Positions 8,746 through 17,269 are shown, numbered from the stretch's first letter. The stretch: DNA of 36,087 nt from an uncultured Eubacteriales bacterium (GCA_949287075.1 CASEEU010000068.1:1-36087); one strand, 5' to 3'. The notes: a model not told the origin generated them from the sequence alone. Translations and numbers: made by a program.

Positions 8746-9050
8746 TAGTTTTGCTCCTTTGTTTCATGATAAATGATTTCTTTCCCTTTTGATAAGGCAT
8801 ATTCTATTTCTTTTTTTACCTGTGAACCAATATGACCGTTTATATTAACCACATAAATAGCATCAGATATGTCAATTTTTTTATAATGAGCGTCATTCAA
8901 TTTAACAAGTTGTTCTTCCGAAATAGAATTATTTTCCACATTGTAAACACATTGAATTATTGAATATCCTTCAATCGTTTCTAGCTTCCAAGCGATTTTT
9001 TGCATTTCTTTTTCAAATCGCATACTCCCACATATAGTTACAACCTTCAT
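8745..9050 (-). CDS. nucleoside 2-deoxyribosyltransferase-like protein
   Basis: A 101-residue single-domain protein of the nucleoside 2-deoxyribosyltransferase/TIR/SLOG-like Rossmannoid group. The N-terminus VTICGSMRF (residues 4-12) is the phosphate-binding start, ISDAIYVVNINGHIGSQV follows at about 61-78, and EIEYALSKGKEIIYHE closes the fold. Family members hydrolyse or exchange the N-glycosidic bond of deoxynucleosides, and relatives serve as sensors or effectors in defence systems. Its stop shares one base with the mod start, and its own start lies 7 bases after the helicase stop, so it is an integral part of this operon. Whether it is catalytic here is unknown. Confidence 0.7.
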   Translation of the reverse strand: MKVVTICGSMRFEKEMQKIAWKLETIEGYSIIQCVYNVENNSISEEQLVKLNDAHYKKIDISDAIYVVNINGHIGSQVKKEIEYALSKGKEIIYHETKEQN

Positions 9051-9057
9051 TTAGATA

Positions 9058-11670
9058 TTACCTCACTTCAAAGTATATCATAAAATCTTTTGATTTGCTC
9101 ACTTTTACATCTAAATTTTTTGTTAATTCTTCACTTTTTGCCTTTAATTCACGATTGATTTTCGATTTTGCTAAAAATTCATTGTCTTTTAATTCAAAAA
9201 GCTTTTCTGTAAGTTCGTTTATTTGCTGATTTTTAGCAAACTTATCTCCAAAGTTATCACCAAATGAATTTTCTTTTAAATTATCAATTTCTTTTTGTAA
9301 AATCTTAATTTCTTTTTCAAGTTTTGCCTTTTTATCATTTGCAATCATATTTAAGTGAGATATTGGCAATTTTACATTATCGTGATATTTTATTTTAATA
9401 TCATCAACTATTTTAGGTATTTTTTCTTCAATTAAATTTTCAAATTTTTCTGTTATATTTAAATCAATAGGCAGTTCATTGTTTTCTATGTTTTTCAAAA
9501 ACAAAATATTTTCACAATCTTCACTATTGATTATATTTCCATTTTCGTCAATACCTACTAGTATCTTTTCTTCAAATATTTGAAATCCAACATAAATTTG
9601 CAAATTGTAATAAGCAATATAACCTTTCAACCCTTTATATTTTTCATTAGATTCCATAATATAATGAGTTGGTTTTAAATTAGCAAAATGTGACAAATTA
9701 AATATCATATTCTGGCAAGGTTCACTATTTAATGTAAAATGATGAGTATATTCATCACTATCAGTAAGTGTATAAACAAATGGTTTTGCAAACATATTTT
9801 TTTCGTGCCATTTTGTTTTTACTTCTAATTCTGTTTCAGTTATAAAATTGTTTTTATAATAATAATGTGCTAGGTCAAATATGGTTTCTTTTAAAGCATT
9901 TACTTGTTGTCTTATAATTTCCGCCATATTTCTAGTTCGTTCAATTAAAGTTTTGTTAAAAGTATTAAATAGCATTGTATTAGCGTCATTTTTAACATTT
10001 TCTAGTTCTTCTTTAAATTGCTCACTTAAATCAGCAAAATCCATTTGAACTTCTTTCTTTTTTCTCACACCAGCAAGTGAGTCTAATATATTTTGTTCTA
10101 TATCGCTATCAATTGCCCCGGAAATAATATTATCACTTGCCCCTACAATATTATTTGAAATATTGAAACGTTTATAAAAAAGTTCATACATTCTAACATC
10201 ATAAAAATTGTTTGGACAAATAAAGTTAATAACAAAAACATCACTTGATTGTCCAATTCTATGACATCTTGAAATTCTTTGTTCCATATCTAGTAAAACT
10301 TGTGGAAAATCATAGTTAACAACAAAACAAGATTTTTGCCAATTTAAGCTTTCATTACCTTTATCTGTTGATATAAGTATGCTAGGTCTATCACTTGATA
10401 GAAATTTCTTTATAGGTTCATCATTTGTGGTTCCATTAAAATCACAAACATTATAATCAGTAAATTCCATTAAAAGCTTATGTATATGTTCTTGCGTCCC
10501 CGTATTACCCGTAAAAATTACACACTTTTTTTGCAAACCTTTTTTATAAAATATTGAAAAAGTTTTCTCTAATGCCTTTAACAACATATCATCTTTATTG
10601 TTTCTTTTAATTTGTGATGATAATTCTAGCATATCTTTTATTTCTCGACGCTCATTTTTATTTTCATCAGTAGCACATTTATTTAATCTTGTATAAATTC
10701 CTGACAAAGTTTTACTTAAAGCATAAGCAGAAGAAGATAATGTGCCATACAACATCAAAGATAGTTCATAAGGGTCCATTTCTGGAAAAGCATATCTATG
10801 TGGTTTTGATATGTAATTCTCTATTTTTTTATACAATTCTTGCTCTAAATCTGTCATTTGATAGATTTGTGTTAATATTTGTCTTTCAGTTAATTTAGTT
10901 TCTAATTTAACCTCGTTTCTTAAAGTTCTAAATGTGTATGGTGCAATAATTTCTCTTAATTCTGGATAGTTTTCAGGTTTCCTAAAATATCTTTTATGAA
11001 ATTCATCATAATCGGTAAAAATATTTTCATCTATAAAATTTATTAGTCCAAATATATCATCTTCATTCTTTTGTATTGGAGTCGCAGACAATAATATTTT
11101 TTTAGCATTTGGGATAATTGAAATTATTGTTTCGGCAGTTTTATTCTCTTTAATTTTATAACTTCTAAATTTATGAGCTTCATCTAAAATACATAGTTCC
11201 CAATCAATATTTTTAAATCTATCACTATTTGATAATATATAATCATAAGTTGTTAAAACAACTCCACCATTAAATTTATCTAAACTAATGAAATAATTTT
11301 CGGAAACAGTCCTTTCTTCATTGTCTAATATGTATGGTCTTATATCAAATTTCCTTATCAAATCTATAAGCCAATCATTAACAGTTGGCGATGGCACTAT
11401 GATTAAAACATTTCTATTTTGTCTTGTGTATTGAGAAACGATTAATAGTGCTTCCATTGTTTTCCCGAGTCCAGCTTCATCTGCCAAAATAAATCCTTTT
11501 ACAAAAGGGTTTTCTAATGCAAAACAAGCTGCATAAATTTGATGAGAAAAAATCTCAATACCATTATTCAAATAAGTTGGTATCAAGTTTTCTTTTTTAC
11601 CTAATTCATATTGTTTGCTTATCTTTTTAACAAGATAGTGAGCTTGCAAATCATTAGTTATTATCATCAA
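9058..11670 (-). CDS. SNF2-family helicase of the type III operon
   Basis: An 870-residue SF2 protein. Motif I is LADEAGLGKT (residues 62-71), motif II is DEAH (163-166), motif III is LLSATPIQ (193-200), and motif VI is RISRCHRIGQ near 475, which is diagnostic for SNF2/RapA-type translocases. A long C-terminal extension contains a coiled coil (about 775-850). SNF2 proteins move along double-stranded DNA and strip bound proteins; in defence loci (for example DISARM and Dpd) they partner with modification or nuclease genes. It is the first gene of the five-gene operon ending at res. It is not part of standard type III systems, which is the odd point. Confidence 0.85.
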   Translation of the reverse strand: MMIITNDLQAHYLVKKISKQYELGKKENLIPTYLNNGIEIFSHQIYAACFALENPFVKGFILADEAGLGKTMEALLIVSQYTRQNRNVLIIVPSPTVNDWLIDLIRKFDIRPYILDNEERTVSENYFISLDKFNGGVVLTTYDYILSNSDRFKNIDWELCILDEAHKFRSYKIKENKTAETIISIIPNAKKILLSATPIQKNEDDIFGLINFIDENIFTDYDEFHKRYFRKPENYPELREIIAPYTFRTLRNEVKLETKLTERQILTQIYQMTDLEQELYKKIENYISKPHRYAFPEMDPYELSLMLYGTLSSSAYALSKTLSGIYTRLNKCATDENKNERREIKDMLELSSQIKRNNKDDMLLKALEKTFSIFYKKGLQKKCVIFTGNTGTQEHIHKLLMEFTDYNVCDFNGTTNDEPIKKFLSSDRPSILISTDKGNESLNWQKSCFVVNYDFPQVLLDMEQRISRCHRIGQSSDVFVINFICPNNFYDVRMYELFYKRFNISNNIVGASDNIISGAIDSDIEQNILDSLAGVRKKKEVQMDFADLSEQFKEELENVKNDANTMLFNTFNKTLIERTRNMAEIIRQQVNALKETIFDLAHYYYKNNFITETELEVKTKWHEKNMFAKPFVYTLTDSDEYTHHFTLNSEPCQNMIFNLSHFANLKPTHYIMESNEKYKGLKGYIAYYNLQIYVGFQIFEEKILVGIDENGNIINSEDCENILFLKNIENNELPIDLNITEKFENLIEEKIPKIVDDIKIKYHDNVKLPISHLNMIANDKKAKLEKEIKILQKEIDNLKENSFGDNFGDKFAKNQQINELTEKLFELKDNEFLAKSKINRELKAKSEELTKNLDVKVSKSKDFMIYFEVR

Positions 11671-11700
11671 ATTTTTCCTTTATGTATAACATTATGACAT

Positions 11701-11711
11701 ATTATAACATA
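11701..11711 (-). promoter_or_regulatory. extended -10 promoter of the type III operon
   Basis: On the - strand this reads TATGTTATAAT, an extended -10 (TGnTATAAT), 31 bases before the helicase start. I see no clear -35, as expected for extended -10 promoters. The same word precedes most cargo genes in the window. Confidence 0.65.
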
Positions 11712-11747
11712 ATTTTTGATGATATATATTATAAAATAAAATATTTA

Positions 11748-12305
11748 TTAAAAATTAATATATATAATTTCTTTATTTAAAGACTTTGCATAATCTATTG
11801 TTTGTTTAGTTCCACCGGGTTTACCATCAAACAAAGCTATACAAAGAGAAGAATTGTTTATCATGAATTTATTTCTCTCTTTCATGCAACCATCTTCATA
11901 TTTGTCATAAATACATCTAATACAATCTAATTGTTTGATAATAGATTTATATCTTTGTTTATATTCATTATTCCATTTTTCATCTTGATTCCTACAAGGT
12001 AATGCACCTATTAATCTTATGTTTTTATCGTTTTTCTTCAACTCTAAAACAATTTCAGCACACATCATATCAAAGCCAATAGCCATTCCACAAAGAAAAG
12101 TATTATATCCAATTGATATTGCATTTTTTATTGCCTTTCTTGTTTCTTCCTTAACTTTTATAAATCTCTCATCTTTTTCATTAAATCCCCATGGACATTT
12201 TTGTGGTCTATACCCTGTAAAACAACAAACATTACTAGAAAGCAAGTTATTTAAATCATTTAATCTCTTTTTTATGCCAAAAATATTTTTACTTATTTTA
12301 ATCAT
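11748..12305 (-). CDS. SLOG-family protein (DUF1273/YpsA-like), element A
   Basis: A 185-residue Rossmann-like SLOG protein. After a 25-residue N-terminal extension it shows CCFTGYRP (27-34), GYNTFLCGMAIGFDMMCAEI (about 66-85) with the G-x-A-x-G-x-D nucleotide loop, then LIGALPCRNQDEKW and a C-terminal strand KEIIYINF. SLOG domains bind nucleotide-derived ligands and occur in ligand-sensing roles in defence systems. It is divergent from the Xre gene at 12457 and shares with it a region holding three dyads (12318-12439). Element B carries a paralogous pair at 28020-28969 in the same place near the right end, so it belongs to the element backbone and not to variable cargo. Function is not known. 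Confidence 0.75.
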   Translation of the reverse strand: MIKISKNIFGIKKRLNDLNNLLSSNVCCFTGYRPQKCPWGFNEKDERFIKVKEETRKAIKNAISIGYNTFLCGMAIGFDMMCAEIVLELKKNDKNIRLIGALPCRNQDEKWNNEYKQRYKSIIKQLDCIRCIYDKYEDGCMKERNKFMINNSSLCIALFDGKPGGTKQTIDYAKSLNKEIIYINF

Positions 12306-12317
12306 GATATTTCCTCT

Positions 12318-12439
12318 TAATTATGTTTTTACATAATTATAATATCACAATTATTGTCTATTTCAACAAAAATATTATGTTTTTACATAATTATTTATAA
12401 AAATGGTTATGTTAAACTATACCTAGTGAAAAACATAAC
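12318..12439. promoter_or_regulatory. operator array between SLOG and Xre genes (element A)
   Basis: Three dyads share the half-site TTATGT. One is TAATTATGT-TTTT-ACATAATTA at 12318-12339; the next is ATTATGT-TTTT-ACATAAT at 12374-12391; the third is a wide dyad, GTTATGTT (12406-12413) and AACATAAC (12432-12439). The Xre protein encoded at 12457 is the natural candidate to bind them and control both genes. Confidence 0.75.
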
Positions 12440-12456
12440 GTTGGGGTTGATTTTAT

Positions 12457-12699
12457 ATGAAAGTATCACAAGCAGTAGCAACACGTATTCGTGAAATTTT
12501 AGCAGAAAAACAAATGTCTCAATATAGATTAGAAATGAATTCTGGATTAAGCAAAGGAACATTAACTTCTTTGATGTATGCAAGATATAAAGGTGTAAAT
12601 CTAACAACTTTAATTATAGTTATAAGAACACTTGGCATATCTATTGATGAATTTTTTAATAGTCCATTATTTAGCGAAGAAAATTTAGATGTTGAATAA
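12457..12699 (+). CDS. Xre-family HTH regulator, element A
   Basis: An 80-residue protein with a single Cro/C1-type helix-turn-helix: RIREILAEKQMSQYRLEMNS then GLSKGTLTSLMY, the recognition helix near residues 31-42. A second hydrophobic half (TLIIVIRTLGISIDEFFNSP) completes the five-helix domain, and the acidic tail ends LFSEENLDVE. It is the counterpart of 28727-28969, whose tail is LFTEENIDLD, while the recognition helices differ. It is transcribed away from the SLOG gene with shared operators between. A bidirectional terminator follows at 12805. Confidence 0.85.
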   Translation: MKVSQAVATRIREILAEKQMSQYRLEMNSGLSKGTLTSLMYARYKGVNLTTLIIVIRTLGISIDEFFNSPLFSEENLDVE

Positions 12700-12804
12700 A
12701 AATCTATTAATTAATAAAAAAATATAATCTATATGATTTTAGTCAATTTTAGAAAATTTTAGTAAGATTTTTAATAAAGTGCCGTATTTTAGGCATTTAG
12801 GGTC

Positions 12805-12844
12805 AAATGGTCCTACTACTTTAAAAAAAATAGTAGGACCATTT
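12805..12844. terminator. bidirectional terminator after Xre
   Basis: Fourteen-base perfect arms AAATGGTCCTACTA and TAGTAGGACCATTT, flanked by T-rich DNA on the + strand. Confidence 0.8.
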
Positions 12845-12924
12845 TGTTTTTTAATCGTTAAATCGCTTTATTTATATAGTAATTTTATGGTGGGTATAAA
12901 ATACCATTAAAAATGAACTCAATT

Positions 12925-12969
12925 TTGGTAAGGCGGAGGTCACGGGTTCAAGTCCCGTCATTAGCTCCA
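12925..12969 (+). other. attachment site: 3' half of tRNA-Thr(GGU), junction A/B
   Basis: Parsed as a tRNA from the anticodon loop onward: TT, anticodon GGT, AA, stem 3' strand GGCGG, variable loop AGGTC, T-arm ACGGG/CCCGT around TTCAAGT, acceptor 3' strand CATTAGC, then T and CCA. The matching 5' half (acceptor GCTAATG, anticodon stem CCGCC) is absent upstream, so this is not a tRNA gene. It is the target duplication left when an element integrates at the anticodon loop. A near copy lies at 29885-29929. Confidence 0.9.
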
Positions 12970-12974
12970 TAAAC

Positions 12975-13019
12975 AAAAATCGCTAAAAGCCTTATAAATA
13001 AAGGATTTTAGCGATTTTT
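12975..13019. terminator. terminator next to attachment site 1
   Basis: Arms AAAAATCGCTAAAA and TTTTAGCGATTTTT with a T-run on the + strand; an inner CCTT/AAGG extends the stem. A closely related hairpin follows the second attachment site. It would terminate a tRNA-Thr transcript when the end is joined to a complete tRNA 5' half. Confidence 0.8.
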
Positions 13020-13071
13020 TATTTTCATTTTTAGAGAGCACTATCCTTTTCCAAAAATGCAATAGGTGTAT

Positions 13072-13204
13072 TTTTTAAGTGTCGTAGGTGTATAAATTAA
13101 ATCAAAAAATTATAAAAATAAAGACCGAAAACTCTCAAACGAATTTTCGGTCTAAAACTGTCCAAATACATCTAAAACTAGCACGATAGGTGTCAGTAGG
13201 TGTC
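13072..13204 (+). promoter_or_regulatory. integrase arm-type sites, left end of element B
   Basis: Four direct copies of (A/G)TAGGTGT(A/C): 13072-13080, 13084-13092, 13186-13194 and 13196-13204, the last pair exactly 10 bases apart. Element C has four copies in the same arrangement after its attachment site. Tyrosine integrases with an N-terminal arm-binding domain use such repeats beside the core site. Confidence 0.75.
13122..13153 (-). terminator. hairpin terminator of the membrane-protein gene
   Basis: AGACCGAAAA pairs with TTTTCGGTCT. On the - strand a T-rich tract follows, 55 bases after the stop of the gene at 13208. A related hairpin sits at 30071 in element C, also within the arm-site region. 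Confidence 0.65.
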
Positions 13205-13207
13205 AAA

Positions 13208-14002
13208 TCATAAAGTAAACCATGAACACCAATTGCTTCCAAAAGCAGATGCAATTGATAAAACTCCTAGTCCAAAGTAAACAATTAAAAAAATAGAATT
13301 TAACATTTCGCTTATTAATGGAATACATTTATAAAACATTCTTCTAAATTTGTTGTTTTTTACTTCATCAAAGACAAAGTAATCTGAATATTCATATAAA
13401 TCATTATGTTTGTAAAAACTATTTACTTCAATATTGTCACTAAATTTAATTCCTTTTTCATTTAATTGAGAAATTATAAACTTAATTTCTCCTAATTTAA
13501 TGGGCGATTTTTTCATCCCTAGATTCTTGGGTGTTAAACAAATTCTCTGACTTTCATCTTTGTAATATATTTTATTTTTTATCAAAATATAAATACCATT
13601 AGAATTGTATTGGTTTGGTAAATTACAATTTGTTTCTACTTCAAACATATCCAATAATTTAACGGGAGAAACTAGCTTGCTTTGCAATAATGCAATATAG
13701 TTTTTATTATAACTATTTATTAGAATATCCCAAAAAGTATTTATGAAAAACATTATATTAATCACAAATAGTACGAATTTTAAATCTTTACTCAACACAA
13801 AAAATTGAGTAATAAAACAAAACAAGTTTAAAAAAATTAAAAAAATTAAGTTATAACTTCTTTTCATTAATTTAATAAAAAAATATGATAGTTTACCCTC
13901 ACTACTTTGATTAATAGTATTAATCAATAAATACTCCGGAGCATTAACCATCATTGCAGACCAACAACCAAACCAAGCAATTATACTTAAGAAAATATCC
14001 AT
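13208..14002 (-). CDS. predicted membrane protein, unknown function
   Basis: A 264-residue protein I do not recognise. It has hydrophobic segments near residues 2-20, 50-70, 74-92 and 232-254, with a polar domain of about 130 residues between the third and fourth, so it is probably anchored with a large cytoplasmic domain. It sits alone between the attachment site and the integrase gene of element B, behind its own extended -10 promoter and ahead of its own terminator. Element C carries its ABC-three-component defence system in exactly this slot, so this may be a single-gene defence (abortive-infection-like) cargo. That is inference from position only. Confidence 0.6.
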   Translation of the reverse strand: MDIFLSIIAWFGCWSAMMVNAPEYLLINTINQSSEGKLSYFFIKLMKRSYNLIFLIFLNLFCFITQFFVLSKDLKFVLFVINIMFFINTFWDILINSYNKNYIALLQSKLVSPVKLLDMFEVETNCNLPNQYNSNGIYILIKNKIYYKDESQRICLTPKNLGMKKSPIKLGEIKFIISQLNEKGIKFSDNIEVNSFYKHNDLYEYSDYFVFDEVKNNKFRRMFYKCIPLISEMLNSIFLIVYFGLGVLSIASAFGSNWCSWFTL

Positions 14003-14018
14003 AGTATCACCTTGTTAG

Positions 14019-14029
14019 ATTATAACATA
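14019..14029 (-). promoter_or_regulatory. extended -10 promoter of the membrane-protein gene
   Basis: TATGTTATAAT on the - strand, 17 bases before the start codon of the gene at 13208-14002, so its leader is very short. Confidence 0.6.
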
Positions 14030-14059
14030 TAATGATAATTTGTTCAATATATTCTGCCA

Positions 14060-15451
14060 TTACATTTCTATATCTCTTTCTTTTTTTCTTTCTTTACGTT
14101 CCCGAATTAGTTCTTCAAGCAAATCATCATATTCTTCATCTGTCATATTTGAAAGCAAATCATTTTTCTTATTTTTCAATTCTTCTTGCCTTCGTCTTTC
14201 ATCTTCATAAAGTTTTTCTTGTTTAATCTTTTCATTTAACTTTTCTGTTGTATTTCGTATATATTCGTTATCAACTGAGTTATACACAGTAATTGTTGTT
14301 TTCACATCACGATGACCTAAAAGTTGTTGAATTACTTTTGGGTTTTCGTTCATTTCAAAAAGCATATTAGAAAATGTGTGGCGAAGCCCGTGAAAATGAA
14401 TATTGTATTTATCAAGATTATGTCTTCTCTTAAACCTATCGAACACCATTCTACAACCAGAATATGTTCTAACACTTCCGTCGTCATTAGCAAAAACATA
14501 TGATGTTGGCGCAGTTAATTCTGTGGTTACATTTTTATTTGTCTTTTCTCTATTACCTTGTTTTTCTTTCCAAGCCCGCAAAGTATCAACAACAATGTTT
14601 GTAATTGGAATTTCTCTAACACTACAAGTTGTTTTAGTATCACCAACAACTGTAACACGAGATAAAACATTCCCTTCGTTGTCAAACTTTGGTATTTGAG
14701 TTATACCCCTTTCAATCTTCAAAGTTTTGTTTTTAAAGTTTACATTCTTCCATTGAAGTGCACATACTTCGCCAATACGTAACCCAGCGAACAACAAAAG
14801 AATACACATCGGTTTTAAAAAATTTGCCTCATCTTTATTAAGTGCTTCCAAAAATTTCGTTCTTGCTTCTGGTGTTAATGCTTTGTATTTTTCTTGTCCA
14901 CTATATATTTTTCTATCTTTAATTTTAATAAGTATTTTTCGTGTTGGATTTTCTGTTACCCATTTGTTATCTATCGCATAATCAAAAAATTGTGCTATTA
15001 AGTGCTTGTTCTTTTTAATTACATTTAAACTGTAATCTCCATCAATTAATTTATTAATAACTTTTTGAACAACATAAGTATCAATTTAATAAATTTTCAT
15101 ATTGCTAATTATCGGTTCAATGAGTAATCGAAAATTGCGAATAATGCCTTCAAAAGTTCGTGGGGTTACAGCACTCTTTTTAAACGCTAAAAGCCACTCA
15201 CCCATAAATTCACCAAATGTTTTATGTTCAATAATTTCATAAGAATTATTTTTTATTCTTCCAGAAATCTTGCTTAACTTTTTAGCAACTTCAGTTTGAT
15301 TTTTGCCATATATAATCTTTTTCTTTTGACTGCCTTTTTCATCATATCCAATAGTTATACTGCCCACCCATTTGCCATCACTTTTCCTTTGAAAAATGCT
15401 ACCTTCACCATTTGTTCTTTTTGTTTTTGTAACAACCTTATTCTTAGCCAT
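14060..15451 (-). pseudogene. int: tyrosine integrase broken by one in-frame TAA
   Basis: Reading 464 codons from ATG at 15449-15451 gives a Tn916/phage-type integrase with a single TAA at codon 122 (15086-15088). Residues 1-60 hold the AP2-like arm-binding domain (TNGEGSIFQRKSDGKWVGSI), then comes the SAM-like core-binding domain, interrupted right after SNMKIY. Beyond the stop the frame continues without shift (IDTYVVQKVINKLIDGDYSL) into a full catalytic domain: Arg in GLRIGE, HGLRHTF, LLGH, and nucleophile Tyr in TITVYNSV. All catalytic residues are downstream of the stop, so truncation should inactivate it. It overlaps the excisionase-like gene by 8 bases. A one-base change would restore it; readthrough or a sequencing error are alternatives. 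Confidence 0.85.
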
Positions 15452-15701
15452 TTTGCACCTCGCTTTGGTTGTTGTTAAGTGTTAGCCAAGCAACAAAATT
15501 AAGCACGCTTACAACTTGTCGTTTACCAACTTTTGTTGTTGGAAAATCTTTACTTCTAAGTAGTGTTCTTACATTGTCTCTACCAAGCCCAGTAATTTTG
15601 ATTAAGTCATCACAGTCTAAAAAATCTTTACCATATTTCAAAGAAATTCTATTCACTTCATTTTGTATTAAGTCATTTATGTTAATGTTTGTATTGTTCA
15701 T
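15444..15701 (-). CDS. xis: excisionase-like HTH protein
   Basis: An 85-residue protein with a MerR/HTH_17-like winged helix: DLIKITGLGRDNVRTLLRSK at about 32-51, then FPTTKVGKRQVVSVLNFVAW. This layout is typical of excisionases of Tn916-like and phage elements, which bend DNA at the attachment site to favour excision. It lies directly upstream of the integrase and overlaps it by 8 bases, the usual xis-int order. A GAGGAGG ribosome binding site precedes the start. Confidence 0.8.
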   Translation of the reverse strand: MNNTNININDLIQNEVNRISLKYGKDFLDCDDLIKITGLGRDNVRTLLRSKDFPTTKVGKRQVVSVLNFVAWLTLNNNQSEVQNG

Positions 15702-15874
15702 TTATTCCTCCTCACAAACTAAAATTTCTTTCTATATCTAATTAAAAATTTTCTATTAACCTCTCTATTTCTAATCTCTATTTCTAAATTTTTAAACTGT
15801 GATTTAATAACAAAAAAAGAAGAAGTGGGCTTCACACTTGCTTACAATAAAGGAAGTAGTTTTGAGTCAAAAAT

Positions 15875-15967
15875 GTAACATTGAAAAAAGTCTTATTTTA
15901 TAAGTCTTTTTGTTACTTTTCTGTATTCAAAGCGTTTCTTCCGCTTATCCTGTATATCGTCAAAGCA
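15875..15967 (+). other. candidate oriT of element B
   Basis: TATCCTG|T at 15946-15953 fits the nick consensus of MOBP relaxases, YATCCTG|Y (as in RP4 and R64 oriT). Just before it, AAGCG (15930-15934) and CGCTT (15942-15946) form a small stem, and a larger hairpin (GTAAC...GTTAC, with AAAAAG/CTTTTT inside) covers 15875-15916. CGTCAAAGCA follows at 15958-15967. The nick context TTCTnCGCTTATCCTGT and the following GTCAAAGCA recur at 35962-35995. The site lies between excisionase and relaxase genes, where an oriT is expected. Confidence 0.7.
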
Positions 15968-16024
15968 AAATCTGAATCGCTCTAAAACACAAATATTTTT
16001 GTATTTTTTCGCTCCAACGATTTA

Positions 16025-16069
16025 CTTTTCCTCTTTCCCAAAAATTCTTGCAAGCAAGTATTTTCGGGA
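16025..16069. repeat. CCCAAAAA hairpin downstream of relaxase
   Basis: TCCCAAAAATTCTTG (16036-16050) pairs with CAAGTATTTTCGGGA (16055-16069) at 13 of 15 positions, preceded by CTTTTCC. Related copies occur at 35741-35786 (inverted) and 36051-36087. It lies 22 bases after the relaxase stop and may be a terminator or part of the oriT region. Confidence 0.6.
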
Positions 16070-16090
16070 GCCCTGCGATTCATACAAAAA

Positions 16091-17269
16091 TCACATTTCA
16101 TACGCTTTTTGTTTTCTATATCTCTCTAACTTGTTATAGAATTGCTTGAAATTTTTCATTTCATAAATTTCTTGATTATGATAGTATTCAAGGCAATCAA
16201 AAAGATATTGCCATTGCCTTTTTCTTTGGCGTTTTTTGTAATATCTATCTCGTTTTGTATAAGTTGTTATACTTTCAATCTTATCTCTTATATGACCAAT
16301 TTCTAATGCTGTTTGAATTGTCTTATTTCCTAATCTTCGCATAATGTCTTTCTCGTAAATTTCAACATTGTATTCATCAGGAATATGCTTGTAATTTTCT
16401 TTTTGCCATTTGTTTAATTTATAAAGTTCATATAAAAAACTAGAAAAACTTTTTTGTAAATCTCTATTGCTTCTAATGAGATTATTCGTGATAACATCAA
16501 CATAAGATTTTACACTTTCCATATTCTCACTATCATAACCTATGCGACCATATTTAGGCATCATGTCATACAACTTTAAGAGTTGCTTTTTAAGTCCTTT
16601 TCTTAGAGTTATCGAATTTGAAAACATTTCATATTTATCTGTCAAGTCTTTTCTTGTTTTAACTATTTCAGCTGTTTTGTTAGTTAATGATTTTTCGAAA
16701 ATTGCTTTACTTGTTATCAAAACATTTTTAGGTATTTTGCCAGAGTGAAAAACAAGCTCATTATTGTTTTTATAAAGCTTTGGTTCTTTCTCGAAAAATG
16801 ATATATGGATATGTTTATTCTCAGTGTTCTCGTGAAGCCCTGCATACCAGATGATGTTGTCTTTATCCAGTCCTGCACGAGTAAAAAATTTGGGTAGTTC
16901 CTTTTTGATAAAGCTATATGCTTGCTCATAATCTCTGCAATACATTTCACCAAATTCTTCTCTAAATGAAATTACCATATCCCATATACAACTTTGTGTA
17001 TTTCTTAGCTGTTCTCTTAACTCTCGTTTTTGCTCATCGGTCAAAAGTCCATCTTTGCCAAATGCTCCACAAGATTTTTCATTGTTGCCAACATACTTTG
17101 TGTAATCGCTAGGGGTATTATTTATCGAACCAGTGTCAACATAACTCACATAGTTGTAACTTGCTGTGCAACTTAAAAATTCTCGTTTTGCAATTTCTTT
17201 TTCTTGACTAGATTTGTATTTATCTTTTGGTTTGTAATACTTACACAATAAAACAATATTGTCTTTCAT
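16091..17269 (-). CDS. MobP-type relaxase of element B
   Basis: A 392-residue relaxase. The metal-binding histidines appear as HENTENKHIHISFF, with H146, H153 and H155 forming the HxHxH-type motif III. Upstream are a conserved YVSYVDTG segment, Y-x-x-Y-V-G-N-N-E-K-S (about 56-66) and conserved Tyr residues that could attack DNA. The C-terminal 150 residues are basic and helical with no known domain. It should cleave the oriT strand at 15952/15953 and pilot it to a recipient using a helper element's transfer apparatus, since no coupling protein or type IV secretion genes are in the window. It overlaps the accessory gene by 4 bases. The truncated gene at 1-390 is its paralog. Confidence 0.88.
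   Translation of the reverse strand: MKDNIVLLCKYYKPKDKYKSSQEKEIAKREFLSCTASYNYVSYVDTGSINNTPSDYTKYVGNNEKSCGAFGKDGLLTDEQKRELREQLRNTQSCIWDMVISFREEFGEMYCRDYEQAYSFIKKELPKFFTRAGLDKDNIIWYAGLHENTENKHIHISFFEKEPKLYKNNNELVFHSGKIPKNVLITSKAIFEKSLTNKTAEIVKTRKDLTDKYEMFSNSITLRKGLKKQLLKLYDMMPKYGRIGYDSENMESVKSYVDVITNNLIRSNRDLQKSFSSFLYELYKLNKWQKENYKHIPDEYNVEIYEKDIMRRLGNKTIQTALEIGHIRDKIESITTYTKRDRYYKKRQRKRQWQYLFDCLEYYHNQEIYEMKNFKQFYNKLERYRKQKAYEM

Larger units (their letters stand above)
12700..13207. other. right end of element A and left end of element B
   Basis: No gene is visible here. The stretch holds the Xre terminator (12805-12844), an imperfect ATGGT/ACCAT dyad (12887-12907), the tRNA-Thr fragment (12925-12969) with its terminator, and integrase arm sites with another hairpin up to 13204. 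Confidence 0.7.

Noticed and set aside
12925..12969. Complete tRNA-Thr gene
   Set aside because: Only the part from the anticodon loop to CCA is present; no matching acceptor or anticodon 5' strand lies upstream. The same holds for 29885-29929.
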